Positions 1 to 8,326 are shown, counted from the stretch's first letter. The stretch is 29,212 nucleotides of DNA from JBHEKP01 sp041859375 (GCA_041859375.1 JBHEKP010000163.1:1-29212); one strand, 5' to 3'. Notes: generated by a model from the letters alone, not told the origin. Translations and numbers: made by a program.

Positions 1-1620
1 GCCCAGTTCATCTTCGGCATCCTCGTCATCGAGGACCTGCTCGCCGTGGCCATGCTCGGCCTCCTCTCCAGCGTGGCCATGACCCACACCCTCGACGTGC
101 CCGGCGTGCTCTCCACGCTCGGACGGCTCGGGGCCTTCCTCGCCGTCATGATCGTCGGCGGGCTCCTGGCCGTGCCCCCCTTCATCCGCTATGTGCGCCG
201 TTTCAAAAGCGAGGAAATGCTGCTGGTCGGCGTGCTCGGCGTCTGCTTCGGGGCCTCGCTCCTCGCCGTGAAAACCGGGTTCAGCACCGCCCTGGGGGCC
301 TTCGTGGCGGGCGCCGTCGTGGCGGAGGCGCGTGAAAACCGCAAGATCCTCGCCCTCATCGGGCCCGTGCGCGACCTCTTCAGCGCCATCTTTTTCGTCG
401 CCGTGGGCATGCACATCGACCCCGCCGCGATCTTCGCGCACGCGCTCCCCATCCTCGCCATATCGGCGGCGGTGGTGTTCGGCAAATTCGCCGCCTGCGC
501 CTCCGCCGTGGTGCTCTCCGGCAACAGCCCCCGCATGGCCGTGCGGGTCGGGCTCGGCATGACCCAGATCGGCGAGTTCTCCTACATCATCGCCGCGCTC
601 GGACTGACCCTCGGCGTCACCGGCGGCCAGCTCTACCCCGTGGCGGTCTGCGTTTCCGCGCTCACCATCTTCATCATGCCCCAGCTCTTCAACCGCGCCG
701 ACGGCGTCGCCGCCTTCCTGGAGCGCCGTTCGCCGCCGCCGCTGGTGACCGCGCTCATGGCCTACGGCCAGTGGGTCTCCTCCCTGTCCCGCCACACCCC
801 CGCAAACCTCGTGGTGCGCCGGGCGCTGCGCCGCTCCCTGCTCCAGATCCTCCTCAACCTGCTCATGGGCTCCGGCGTGTTCATCACCGCCGCGAGCCTC
901 GCCTCGCGCCACGCCGCCCGCCCGGGATGGTGGGACCGCATGCCCGACTGGAGCGGCGGGCTCAAAACCGTGTGCTGGTTCTCCGCCGTGCTCCTCGTCC
1001 TTCCCCTGCTCATCGCCGTGTTCCGGAAAATCCAGGCCGTCGCCATGATCCTCTCCGAAATGGCCATCCCCTCCTCGGTCAGCAAAAGCCAGGTCCTCGC
1101 CTTCCGGTCCATCGCCACAAACGCCGTCCTCGCCTTCGGCACCACCCTCGTCTGCGCCTGGCTGCTCATGCTCAGCGCCATCATCCTGCCGCCCTGGCCG
1201 ATGCTCTCCTTCCTCGCCGGCGTCGCCATCCTCGTCGGGCTCGCCATGCGCGGCCCCTTCATCCGCCTCTACGCGCGCGGCCAGCTCATGATCCGCGAGC
1301 TCTTCGCCGCCCCCGCCGAGGCCCCCGGCCACCCCATTGACATCGCCGAAACCCCCGTGCGCGCCATCCTCGAAAAAACCGCCATCGCCATGGTCGCCGT
1401 CGGCGGCGGCGGCGGCGGTGCGGCCGGGCAAACCATCCGCGACATCAACCTGCGCGCACGCACCGGCGCAAACATCGTCGGCATCGAGCGCGACGGCGCC
1501 AGCCTGGTCAACCCCGGCCCCGAGGAAATGCTCCAGCCCGGCGACAACGTCATCCTCCTCGGAAACGAGGCCCAGATCAACGCCGCGCGCCTCCTCCTCC
1601 GCGGCCCCGAAGAGGCCTGA
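1..1620 (+). CDS. Kef-type cation:proton antiporter with C-terminal TrkA-C domain (5' truncated)
   Basis: This is a CPA2-family monovalent cation/proton antiporter of the inner membrane. The reading frame is open from base 1, so the N-terminus lies outside the window and the first in-frame ATG at 46 is internal. The visible part begins inside a transmembrane helix with an ILVIEDLLAVAML segment, the acidic ion-site helix typical of Kef/NapA-type exchangers. It then has FSTALGAFVAGAVVAE, VAVGMHID and GMTQIGEFSYII, all classical Kef signatures. About three further helices follow. The last ~80 residues (IRDINLRARTGANIVGIERDG through GDNVILLG) match a TrkA-C/RCK-C ligand-binding domain. No TrkA-N Rossmann domain lies between them, unlike E. 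coli KefB/KefC. A run of six glycines (GGGGGG) sits at the domain boundary. The next gene converges 18 bp away. The family call is firm; ion specificity is not determined. Confidence 0.9.
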   Translation, partial: AQFIFGILVIEDLLAVAMLGLLSSVAMTHTLDVPGVLSTLGRLGAFLAVMIVGGLLAVPPFIRYVRRFKSEEMLLVGVLGVCFGASLLAVKTGFSTALGAFVAGAVVAEARENRKILALIGPVRDLFSAIFFVAVGMHIDPAAIFAHALPILAISAAVVFGKFAACASAVVLSGNSPRMAVRVGLGMTQIGEFSYIIAALGLTLGVTGGQLYPVAVCVSALTIFIMPQLFNRADGVAAFLERRSPPPLVTALMAYGQWVSSLSRHTPANLVVRRALRRSLLQILLNLLMGSGVFITAASLASRHAARPGWWDRMPDWSGGLKTVCWFSAVLLVLPLLIAVFRKIQAVAMILSEMAIPSSVSKSQVLAFRSIATNAVLAFGTTLVCAWLLMLSAIILPPWPMLSFLAGVAILVGLAMRGPFIRLYARGQLMIRELFAAPAEAPGHPIDIAETPVRAILEKTAIAMVAVGGGGGGAAGQTIRDINLRARTGANIVGIERDGASLVNPGPEEMLQPGDNVILLGNEAQINAARLLLRGPEEA

Positions 1621-1638
1621 TTCTCCTTCCCCCGCCGC

Positions 1639-2517
1639 TCACCCGCGCGGTGTGTGCTGATCCAGGAAGGCGAGCATCCGCTCCATGAAAAGCGGCTTCA
1701 GCAGGGTGGTGAGGTGGTCGCCGCCGGGGATGTGCACCAGCTCGTGGTTGGCCATGACGCCGGGGAGCTTGTCGGAGGCCTCGCGGATCCCGTCGCGCTC
1801 GCCCACGAGCACCAGCGCGGGCACCGTGTTGGCGCGGAGCGCCGCCTCGTCCACCACCAGGCCGTCGAAGCTCTTGAAGCAGTTCACGATGGCGGGCAGG
1901 TCGTTGATGAGGCGCATGAAGAAATTCGCCAGGGCGCATTGGATCCTGGGGGCGCGCTTGCCGGGGTCCAGCCAGTCGGTGATGGGGTCGAAGACCCGGC
2001 GCTGCTCTATCGCCGCCACAATCTCCCCGAAAAGCGCGCGGTTTTTCTCGTCCAGCTCGTCCCAGCCCGCGGCGCAGACGATGCCGCTGAGGAGGCGGTC
2101 CGGATGGCGCGCGATGATCTTCAGCGTCACAAAGCCGCCCAGGGAGTACCCCGCCACGTGCGCCTTGTCAATGCCCAGGTGGTCCAGCAGGCGCACCGCG
2201 TCGTCGGCCAGCTCCACGCCGTACTTCTCCGGCTCGTAGGGCCTGCCGCTGCGGCCGTGGCCCCGCAGGTCCATGGTGATCACGCGGTAGCCCCGGTTGC
2301 GCAGCCGCCGCACGCAGCCCGGCCTGCGCCAGTTCAGGTCCGCGTGCACCGCAAAGCCGTGGATCAGCAGCACGGGTGCGCCCGCGCCCTCGTCGGTGTA
2401 ATAAACGGGCACGCCCGCCGAGTCGAAGGTCTTCCCCGGGGTGCGCTTGAAAAGCACAAACGCCGCGAAGGCGGCCGCGGCAAGCGCCGCAAAAAAAACA
2501 ACCCACAGCACGATCAT
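1639..2517 (-). CDS. membrane-anchored alpha/beta hydrolase
   Basis: A 292-residue alpha/beta-hydrolase-fold protein. An N-terminal hydrophobic helix (residues 2-22, ending at FKR) looks like an uncleaved anchor or signal. The core shows the oxyanion-hole motif LLIHGFAV (~50-57), a MDLRGHGRS strand (~82-90), the nucleophile elbow GYSLGG with Ser125, a probable acid Asp242 in LVGERDG, and a probable base His268 in GGDH. The triad is therefore complete. The substrate cannot be read from sequence; esterase, lipase or C-C hydrolase are all possible. The start is supported by a strong GAGGAGG Shine-Dalgarno. It is the last gene of the minus-strand cluster, 33 bp behind the glycosyltransferase-like gene, so it is probably co-transcribed with it. 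Confidence 0.88.
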   Translation of the reverse strand: MIVLWVVFFAALAAAAFAAFVLFKRTPGKTFDSAGVPVYYTDEGAGAPVLLIHGFAVHADLNWRRPGCVRRLRNRGYRVITMDLRGHGRSGRPYEPEKYGVELADDAVRLLDHLGIDKAHVAGYSLGGFVTLKIIARHPDRLLSGIVCAAGWDELDEKNRALFGEIVAAIEQRRVFDPITDWLDPGKRAPRIQCALANFFMRLINDLPAIVNCFKSFDGLVVDEAALRANTVPALVLVGERDGIREASDKLPGVMANHELVHIPGGDHLTTLLKPLFMERMLAFLDQHTPRG

Positions 2518-2550
2518 AGCCTTCCTCCTCGTTGTGGCGGCGTCCCCGGC

Positions 2551-3996
2551 CTAGTCTATCGCAAGCTCCACGGCGCGGTAGGCCCCGTTGTAAACGCCCA
2601 TGTGGTTGAGCCGCATGATCTGGTCGCAGTACAGGCCGAGCAGATCGTCCTTGTCCAGCAGCAGGTGCAGCGTCTGCAGCGTCAGCGCCGGGCTGTCGCA
2701 CTCCTGGGTGCCGTCGCCGAGCTCGGCGGCGCGGATTGCGCCCCAGGCCTCGTGGCCGCCCACGCGCGCGAGCATCACCTTTGGAATCGGATAATAGGCC
2801 AGCTCGCTGGGCTTGGTCAGCAGCGCGTCGCTGGCGCGCATCAGCAGGTTCGTGGTGTACACCGCCGCGTAGATGTCGTCGTGGAGGAACACGTGCAGCC
2901 CCGCCGCGTCGCCCGTCAGCGCGCCGTCCGCGAACTGGACCGTGTCGCGCCAGTCCACGTGGCGCACGGCAATCTCGCGCGCCTGGGGCAGCGCCCGGAA
3001 CACGGCGTCGTGGATGTTCCGGTGGTCGCCGAAGTTCAGGAACAGGGCGATGCTCTTTTCCCGGAGCCGGGGCAGCAGCGCCCGCAGCACCGCCGTGATC
3101 AGGCCGAGCTGGGCGCCCGCCCCGCCCACCGACAACAGCAGCCGCCGCGGCAGCTTCTCCTGGATGCGGTTCAGCCGGGACTCGCAGTCAAGCTCGATGT
3201 TCGAAGCCAGCTCGTGGTCCACATAGTGCCCCGTCATGACAAGCTGGCCCGCGGGCACGCCCCGAGGCGTCACGCCGCGCCGCCCCATGCCCTTCAGCGT
3301 GCGGAAACCGAAGTAGGCCGACGGCGACTGCACGGTCTGCACGCCGCCCGCCGCGAGGTGGAAGCCCAGCGGGCAGTTGTCCGGGATGATGTTGACCACG
3401 CGGCGCATCCCCGCGTGGAGCGCGCCGTGCGCTGCGAAGGGGTGCGTCGCCAGAAACGGCGCATCCGGCGGGAGCTCGCGGAACACGTCCGCGAACAGCT
3501 CCCCCAGCTCGACCGAGGGATAGTTGCGCTCCAGCTTTTTGAACCAGCTCCCGAAAAGCGGATCCCACACAAGCCGGTTGAACAGCCGCGATCTCTGGCT
3601 CATGCGCGATCCAAGGGAGTACCACTTGTCCATGTGCCGGATGCACCGCGCGCCCGCGGACTCAAAGCCCAGCAGGTCGAACCAGTACGGGGTCAGGCCC
3701 ATGGAATGGGCCGCCGAGGCCAGCGCCATGGCGATGCGGTAATGGCCGTAGCCCATGCGGATCGTGCCCACGAAAACGCCCGTCTCATGGTTCAGCGGCG
3801 CGCCGCCGTCGCGCGACACCACGTTGCGCACGCCCAAAAACGGGCCGATGGTGCCGTTCTCCGCCGCCGAAAGGGGGTGGCGCGTCCCCGCCACATGGCC
3901 GAATTTCAGGGCCATCTTCTCCCGCAGCTTTTGGGCGCGGCGCACCTGCCGCTCCGAAATGGGGTTGCCCAGCAGTTGGCGTGCTCCGTCGTCCAT
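2551..3996 (-). CDS. GT-B fold glycosyltransferase-like protein (GT28/MurG/MGDG-synthase-like), unassigned
   Basis: A 481-residue protein not recognised as a named family. Three segments resemble a GT-B enzyme of the GT28/MurG/MGDG-synthase type. A glycine-rich N-terminal motif at ~82-92 (GYGHYRIAMAL) compares with the GxGHxxAA loop. A mid-protein strand-loop LLLSVGGAGAQLG at ~285-297 opens the likely C-terminal nucleotide-binding domain. A C-terminal block at ~379-403 (LLMRASDALLTKPSELAYYPIP) resembles the donor-sugar motif containing a conserved Ser/Gly-Glu. There is no signal peptide or transmembrane helix, so a cytosolic or membrane-peripheral enzyme is likely. The start has GGAGG eight bases upstream and lies 18 bp after the phosphoesterase stop. 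The fold assignment is inference from motif resemblance, and the acceptor is unknown. A lipid or envelope glycosylation role would suit its neighbours. Confidence 0.6.
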   Translation of the reverse strand: MDDGARQLLGNPISERQVRRAQKLREKMALKFGHVAGTRHPLSAAENGTIGPFLGVRNVVSRDGGAPLNHETGVFVGTIRMGYGHYRIAMALASAAHSMGLTPYWFDLLGFESAGARCIRHMDKWYSLGSRMSQRSRLFNRLVWDPLFGSWFKKLERNYPSVELGELFADVFRELPPDAPFLATHPFAAHGALHAGMRRVVNIIPDNCPLGFHLAAGGVQTVQSPSAYFGFRTLKGMGRRGVTPRGVPAGQLVMTGHYVDHELASNIELDCESRLNRIQEKLPRRLLLSVGGAGAQLGLITAVLRALLPRLREKSIALFLNFGDHRNIHDAVFRALPQAREIAVRHVDWRDTVQFADGALTGDAAGLHVFLHDDIYAAVYTTNLLMRASDALLTKPSELAYYPIPKVMLARVGGHEAWGAIRAAELGDGTQECDSPALTLQTLHLLLDKDDLLGLYCDQIMRLNHMGVYNGAYRAVELAID

Positions 3997-4014
3997 CCTT
4001 CCGTCCTCCGCCGG

Positions 4015-5043
4015 TTATTCCGCTTTTTCCGTCTCCCCGCCCGCGCGCGCGGCGGCCCGGGGCATCGGCCCCTGCCGGGTCACGTCCACCATCCGGTAGC
4101 GCCCGTCCACCGCCGCGGGCACGGCCCATGCCGCCGTGCGCCCCCAGGGGATGTTTTCCCCCTCGCGCAGTTCGCGGTGGATGTGCCCGAAAAACAGCCC
4201 GTCGAGGGGGTCATCCACAAAAAGGGTGAGCTGGGCGCGCATGCCCATGGCCGGCTCGTACCGGTGCGTCAGGCCGAAGGTCCACCGGCACGGCTTCAGC
4301 TCCCTGCGGAACCGGTGCAGCAGCCCGTCCTGCGCTGTGGCGCCGTCCGCCGTGTCAAAGTCCTTCGTGTCAAAAACCAGGTACCCGTCGCTGCCGAAGG
4401 TGAACCGCGACGTCAGCGGCCCGAAGAAGCGCTCATAATTATCCCCCTGCCGGTCGTGGTTGCCCGCGCAGACCACCGTCGGCAGGGTGAAGGTGTCCAG
4501 TATTCCGATGAAGCGGCGGAACTGGTCCGCCTCGCCCGACTCCGTCAGGTCGCCCGTCACGGCCGCAAAGGCCGCGCCGCTTCCGTTCAGTTCCGCCGCC
4601 AGCGCCGCGAAAACCGCGTCCGGGGCCTGGGGCCGGTTGGCCTTGCCGATGTGCACGTCGCTCACATGGGCGAACGCGTAATATTCCGGAAATTCCGCGC
4701 GCACCGCCACCGAACGCGCCGTCGTGTCGCCGCCGCCGCTGATCGCGTAAAGCCCCGGCGGCGTGTCCGCCGGCACCCGGCACAGGGCGCGCGCGCCGCC
4801 CCCCGGCAGGGGCGTGAATTCGGCGGCAAGCTCCCGCGCGTCCGCGCCGTCCCCCAGCCGCAGCGGGGTTTCCTTGGTCAGCTCCGCCTCAAAGGTTCCC
4901 CCCGGCGCGGCAAAGGCCGGCGCGCCGTTGTTGGGCGTCACAATCACCCCCAGCGTGCCGTCGGCCTGGCGCGCCCCCGCCGTGCCCGCCCAGAGCGGCG
5001 CCGTGGCCGCCATCACCGCCGCGGTGATCCGCCGGAACCTCAT
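4015..5043 (-). CDS. exported calcineurin-like metallophosphoesterase
   Basis: A 342-residue protein. Its N-terminus (MRFRRITAAVMAATAPLWAGTAGA) is a typical signal peptide, so it should act outside the cytoplasm. After a ~100-residue all-beta N-terminal region comes a complete dimetal phosphoesterase core: D129-x-H131 (SDVHIG), D165 (TGDLTE), N195-H196 (GNHDRQ), H260 (THRYEP) and the closing GHIH at 286-289. Substrates of the family range from phosphomonoesters to cyclic nucleotides and phospholipids, and cannot be chosen here. The start at 5043 was preferred over a longer upstream frame because it has AAGGAGG at a good distance, begins the signal peptide, and overlaps the upstream gene's stop by four bases (ATGA). 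That overlap implies translational coupling with the PD40 protein. Confidence 0.9.
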   Translation of the reverse strand: MRFRRITAAVMAATAPLWAGTAGARQADGTLGVIVTPNNGAPAFAAPGGTFEAELTKETPLRLGDGADARELAAEFTPLPGGGARALCRVPADTPPGLYAISGGGDTTARSVAVRAEFPEYYAFAHVSDVHIGKANRPQAPDAVFAALAAELNGSGAAFAAVTGDLTESGEADQFRRFIGILDTFTLPTVVCAGNHDRQGDNYERFFGPLTSRFTFGSDGYLVFDTKDFDTADGATAQDGLLHRFRRELKPCRWTFGLTHRYEPAMGMRAQLTLFVDDPLDGLFFGHIHRELREGENIPWGRTAAWAVPAAVDGRYRMVDVTRQGPMPRAAARAGGETEKAE

Positions 5044-6161
5044 GGCCTGTCCTCCTTCGGCGTTTTCACCTTCGGCCGCCATGCGGGCGCGAGCGCGCCC
5101 CCCGGCTCGCTCGTCAGTTGCGCCGGCTCGCCGCCCCCGGCGGGCCGCGCGAAAATTTGCGGCGCGCCCGCCTCGGTGGAGGCGTGGGCGATCCATTCGT
5201 CGTCCGGCGACCAGGTGGGGTGCCAGCATTCCCCGTTGTCCGGGGCGGCGATGGTGATGGCGTTGCCCGTGCTCACCAGCACCTGGTACACGCCGCGCCG
5301 CCCCCCCCGGAACGATTCAATCGCAAGCCATTTGTCGTCGTTCGACCACACCGGGTTCCAGTCCGCCGCCCGGTGGTTGGTCACGTTGATGATGCCGCGC
5401 CTGCCCAAAACGTAAATTTCGCGGTCGCCCCCGTCGTTTGACTCGTAGGCAATCTGCCGCCCGTCGTGGTCCGGCTCCACGCACCACTCGGAAAAACGCG
5501 TGCTGTCCTTCGAAATGAGCGCCAGCATGGGCACGCTTTTCGTCGCGGTCACCAGCGCCGGTTCCGTGCAAAGCCCGCCCTGGGATTCGCCCAGCGCCAG
5601 CGCCAGCAGCACCCCGCCCGCATCCGCCTCCTCCTTCAGCGCCACAAGCCCCGCCTTCTCCATCGACTCCTTGTCCGCAGGGTCGAGCGCCTTCATCAAA
5701 TCCGTCGAGGGCAGCCACACCGGGCGCAGCAGCCCCTGCACCCCCCCGCCCCACGCGCTTTCCGTGCCCGGCCCAAGCTCGTGCACCATCACCGACTGGA
5801 GGATGCCCCCGCCCGTGTCCGCCGCCCAGGCCAGCCGCCGCGAGTCCGGCGACCAGCGCGGCTCATGGTTCCAGTCGCTGGAGGAGGGCAGCGTCCGACC
5901 CTCCGTTCCGTCGGCGCGCACCACCCGTATGCCCAGGCCGCCCTCCGTCTTCGTGCTGAACGCAAGCCACTGGCCGTCCGGCGACCACACCGGCATCCCG
6001 TCGCCGTCGGTGCCCCCCACCCGGACCGGCTCGCCGTCCCCAAGGTGGAGCACCGAAACCTGGCGCGTCTCCTGGTCCGTTCCGGAGACATACGCAATCC
6101 AGCCCTCCGGTGCGGCCAGAAAGGCTGAAAAAAGAACTATCGCCGTGCCTGCTGCCATCAC
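5040..6161 (-). CDS. exported PD40 (TolB-like) beta-propeller protein
   Basis: A 373-residue protein with a short hydrophobic signal sequence (residues ~2-17). It has at least four PD40/TolB-type repeats, recognisable as WSPDG or close variants followed by W-L-A: at ~59-70 (PVWSPDGQWLAFST), ~102-113 (PRWSPDSRRLAWAA), ~268-281 (PVWSNDDKWLAIES) and ~313-326 (PTWSPDDEWIAHAS). Such repeats form a six-bladed propeller. Here there is no catalytic domain, so a binding or scaffold role outside the cytoplasm is likely. The first codon is GTG at 6161, directly followed by ATG at 6158; GAGGGAG lies ten bases ahead of the GTG. It is the first gene of the four-gene minus-strand cluster and its stop overlaps the phosphoesterase start. 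Confidence 0.82.
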   Translation of the reverse strand: MMAAGTAIVLFSAFLAAPEGWIAYVSGTDQETRQVSVLHLGDGEPVRVGGTDGDGMPVWSPDGQWLAFSTKTEGGLGIRVVRADGTEGRTLPSSSDWNHEPRWSPDSRRLAWAADTGGGILQSVMVHELGPGTESAWGGGVQGLLRPVWLPSTDLMKALDPADKESMEKAGLVALKEEADAGGVLLALALGESQGGLCTEPALVTATKSVPMLALISKDSTRFSEWCVEPDHDGRQIAYESNDGGDREIYVLGRRGIINVTNHRAADWNPVWSNDDKWLAIESFRGGRRGVYQVLVSTGNAITIAAPDNGECWHPTWSPDDEWIAHASTEAGAPQIFARPAGGGEPAQLTSEPGGALAPAWRPKVKTPKEDRP

Positions 6162-6212
6162 TTCAAAAATACTCCCTCACGGCCGCGGCCCCGCCGCGCG
6201 CCACTCGAATGC

Positions 6213-6241
6213 ATGGTACCGGGCGGCGGCCTCCATTGCAA
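6213..6241 (-). promoter_or_regulatory. candidate sigma-70 promoter for the 6161-1639 minus-strand cluster
   Basis: Read on the minus strand, TTGCAA (6241-6236) is separated by 17 bases from TACCAT (6218-6213), giving plausible -35 and -10 boxes. Transcription would start near 6206, leaving a ~45-base leader before the PD40 start codon. The -10 box matches the consensus at only three or four positions, so this is a motif-based suggestion. Confidence 0.4.
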
Positions 6242-6284
6242 GCCCACCCCCAAACCATAGGGCAAAAAACATCCCCGCTTCCCC

Positions 6285-6345
6285 GTCCCCCCGCCTCTCT
6301 GTCCACCCCCGTCCCCCCCCCCCGTCCACCCCGTCCCACCTCCGC
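6285..6345. repeat. pyrimidine-rich tract with 11-C run, GTCCAC units and a minus-strand G-quadruplex motif
   Basis: In the divergent promoter interval the plus strand is almost purely C and T. It holds an uninterrupted run of 11 C (6313-6323) and the units GTCCAC at 6301 and 6324 and GTCCCA at 6333. The minus strand therefore carries GGG, GGGG, an 11-G run and GGGGG separated by loops of one to six bases, which satisfies the usual G-quadruplex pattern. The GTCCAC units resemble the longer array at 21397-21475. No protein is predicted here. The rest of 6162-6404 holds only the leader sequences of the two divergent genes. Confidence 0.6.
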
Positions 6346-6404
6346 CCGCATTGTGGTACCATGAAAGGGTGCCCGAAGCACGCCCGTTGCAAGGAGGTTT
6401 CGCC

Positions 6405-7442
6405 ATGGCCTTTGAGCGCGGCTGGAAAGCCGTCCAACTCGAAATGACGGACGCCATCCCCCACACCGAATTCGTGGATCACGACGAATTCATCCGCGTC
6501 CGCGCCGGGATCGACACCCGCATCCCGGAACAGCGCCCCATGGCATGGCCCGCGCTCGCCCGCGCCCTCGACTTCGATTTCGTCTGGAACACCTGCGAGG
6601 CGCCCCTGGCGCGCGGGCGCATCACCAGCCTCGGCCATGCCGTGTGGAGCGAAACCGACGGGCTCGACGGCGCGCGCCACTGCCCCTTCACCGACGTGGC
6701 GGAGGTGCTCGCCCTCGACCCCGTGGAGGAGTACGGCATCCCCCCGCACGACGAACTGGTCCGCCTCTTCCAGGCCAACCAGGACGCCTGCAAATCCCTC
6801 TATCCGGGGGCCGTCTTCCCCGGCGGCCGCTACCATTCCCTCTTCAGCGCCTGTATCCGCAGCTTCGGCTGGGAGATGTTCATGGCCGCCGCCCACACCG
6901 ACCCCATACGCTTCGCAAAAATGCTCGACGGCTTCGCCGAAATCACCCGCGCCGAAATCCGCGCCTGGCTCGCCACGGACATGCGCGTCTTCCTCATGCA
7001 CGACGACATCGCCTGGACCCAGGGGCCCGTGTTCGCCCCCGAATGGTACCGGGCGTTCATCTTCCCCAAATACAAGGCCTTCTGGAAAATGATTCACGAG
7101 GCCGGGCGCAGGGTCATATTCTGCTCCGACGGCAACTATGTCGTGTTCATTGACGACCTGGCCCGCGCGGGCGCCGACGGCTTTGTCTTCGAGCCGGCGA
7201 CGCCGCTGGAGCATTTCACGGAAAAATACGGGCGTTCCCACATCCTCATCGGCGGCGTGGACTGCCGCGTCCTCCAGTACGGCGGCCGCGGCGACATCCG
7301 CCGCGAGGTGGAGCGCTGCGTCCGCCTCGGCCGCGGCTGCCCCGGCTATTTCATGTGCGCCGGCAACCACATCCCCAACGGCATCCCCCTCGAAAACCTC
7401 GACTGCTACCTCGGCGACTTCGAGTCCATGCGCGCGCGCTGA
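6405..7442 (+). CDS. uroporphyrinogen decarboxylase (UroD)-like protein
   Basis: A 345-residue protein of the UroD/MtaA/CmuA superfamily. Members are TIM barrels that either decarboxylate uroporphyrinogen III or move methyl groups between corrinoid proteins and thiols. Support is overall: a late IFCSDGNYVVFIDDL segment in the position of the H-x-C metal/substrate loop of methyltransferase-type members, then GADGFVFEPAT, ILIGGVDCRVLQYG, and the closing CAGNHIPNGIPLENLDCY block typical of this group. No haem-pathway neighbours are present, so the methyltransferase-like branch is more likely than true HemE. The ATG at 6405 has AAGGAGG seven bases upstream, so it is preferred to an earlier in-frame codon at 6351. 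Substrate unknown. Confidence 0.82.
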   Translation: MAFERGWKAVQLEMTDAIPHTEFVDHDEFIRVRAGIDTRIPEQRPMAWPALARALDFDFVWNTCEAPLARGRITSLGHAVWSETDGLDGARHCPFTDVAEVLALDPVEEYGIPPHDELVRLFQANQDACKSLYPGAVFPGGRYHSLFSACIRSFGWEMFMAAAHTDPIRFAKMLDGFAEITRAEIRAWLATDMRVFLMHDDIAWTQGPVFAPEWYRAFIFPKYKAFWKMIHEAGRRVIFCSDGNYVVFIDDLARAGADGFVFEPATPLEHFTEKYGRSHILIGGVDCRVLQYGGRGDIRREVERCVRLGRGCPGYFMCAGNHIPNGIPLENLDCYLGDFESMRAR

Positions 7443-7453
7443 CCCCGCCCGGT

Positions 7454-7482
7454 TTGGAAGCGCGGCCCCGCTTCCGTATACT
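7454..7482 (+). promoter_or_regulatory. candidate sigma-70 promoter for the HAAS/PspC-like gene
   Basis: TTGGAA (7454-7459), a 17-base spacer and TATACT (7477-7482, five of six matches to TATAAT) precede the ATG at 7505. Transcription would begin near 7489, giving a very short leader that still holds GGGGA as a Shine-Dalgarno. The gene thus appears to have its own promoter although it follows the UroD-like gene by 62 bp. Confidence 0.5.
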
Positions 7483-7504
7483 GGTGCCGCACGGGGATGA
7501 CCAC

Positions 7505-8320
7505 ATGCAGTTGACGCAAAAACAGGAAGCCCTGGTGGAACAGTACCTCCGGGACCTCGTCCGGGCCATGGAACCCGCCGACGAACGGGAGGCGGACCGC
7601 GTCCAGGCATGGGCGCGCGGACGCATCGAGGGCGCGCTCGCCCAGGCCGGCCCCGCCCCGCGCGACGCCGACGTGGCCGCGGCCGTCGGGGGCATGGGCC
7701 CGCCGGAGGAGGCCCTGCGCCTCTGCCGGTCACGCCGTCCCGCGCCCGTGGCGCGCGCCCGGCGCGCCGGACCCGAACCCCGCTGGCTGGGCGTGTGCGC
7801 ATGGCTGGCGGATCAGGCCGCCCTGCCCCCCTGGGCGCTCCGGCTCGCGGCGTTCCTGCTGGGTCTTCTCCTCGGCCCCCTCGCGCTGGCGCTCTACGGC
7901 CTCTGCTTCATCGGCCTCCGGGTCGCGGGCCGCATCCCCGGCGCGCCGCCCGTGCGCTGGTTCCGCCTCGCGTGGCATCTCGCCTCGCTGGCCGCCGTGG
8001 CCCTCATGCTGCACTTCGGCGCGGACTACGCCCTGCGCGGCATGGAGTACGGCATGAACGTTCTTCTCAAGCGGCCCATGCCCGAACTGGGCGAATGGGG
8101 CTGGTTCATGGCGTGGCGCGGGCGCATGCTGGCGCTGTGCCTGTTGGCGGCGCTTCCGGCGGGCCTGGTCGGCGGGCTGCCCGCCGCGAACGGATGGGAC
8201 GGCACCCTGCGCCGCCTCTCCCAGGCGCTGGTGGCGCTCTACGCCGTCGCGCTCTGCTTCGGCGTCGCCTCCGTCATCACCGGAATTGCCGTGTCCCTCG
8301 CCCGCGAGTTCGCCGGCTGA
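7505..8320 (+). CDS. HAAS-like/PspC-like integral membrane protein
   Basis: A 271-residue protein. Residues 1-75 are a hydrophilic helical region (VEQYLRDLVRAM...ADRVQAWARGRIEGAL...AAVGGMGPPEEAL) shaped like the HAAS/DUF1700 signalling domain, a short three-helix module typical of proteins that sense or tune membrane stress. Residues ~92-140 (RWLGVCAWLADQAALPPWALRLAAFLLG, LALALYGLCFIGLR) follow the PspC pattern of an amphipathic 'GVCxGLA' segment then a hydrophobic helix. Three more hydrophobic stretches follow at ~150-170, ~200-220 and ~245-265. The ATG at 7505 was chosen because conserved sequence begins there; the longer frame overlaps the UroD-like gene. The stop lies six bases from the convergent glgX stop. 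The two domain calls are by resemblance; a membrane-stress role is inferred. Confidence 0.62.
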   Translation: MQLTQKQEALVEQYLRDLVRAMEPADEREADRVQAWARGRIEGALAQAGPAPRDADVAAAVGGMGPPEEALRLCRSRRPAPVARARRAGPEPRWLGVCAWLADQAALPPWALRLAAFLLGLLLGPLALALYGLCFIGLRVAGRIPGAPPVRWFRLAWHLASLAAVALMLHFGADYALRGMEYGMNVLLKRPMPELGEWGWFMAWRGRMLALCLLAALPAGLVGGLPAANGWDGTLRRLSQALVALYAVALCFGVASVITGIAVSLAREFAG

Positions 8321-8326
8321 CCCGGC

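Noticed and set aside
1654..5415. Long open frame (1253 codons) on the plus strand across the minus-strand cluster
   Set aside because: It runs antisense through four genes with clear motifs and shows only low-complexity Arg/Ala/His-rich sequence; again a GC-bias shadow.
6351..6404. Upstream extension of the UroD-like protein by 18 residues
   Set aside because: The ATG at 6405 has AAGGAGG at ideal distance and the extra residues show no family similarity.
6177..7802. 541-codon minus-strand frame opposite the UroD-like gene
   Set aside because: Antisense to a gene with a good ribosome-binding site and family motifs; no domain seen in the translated shadow.
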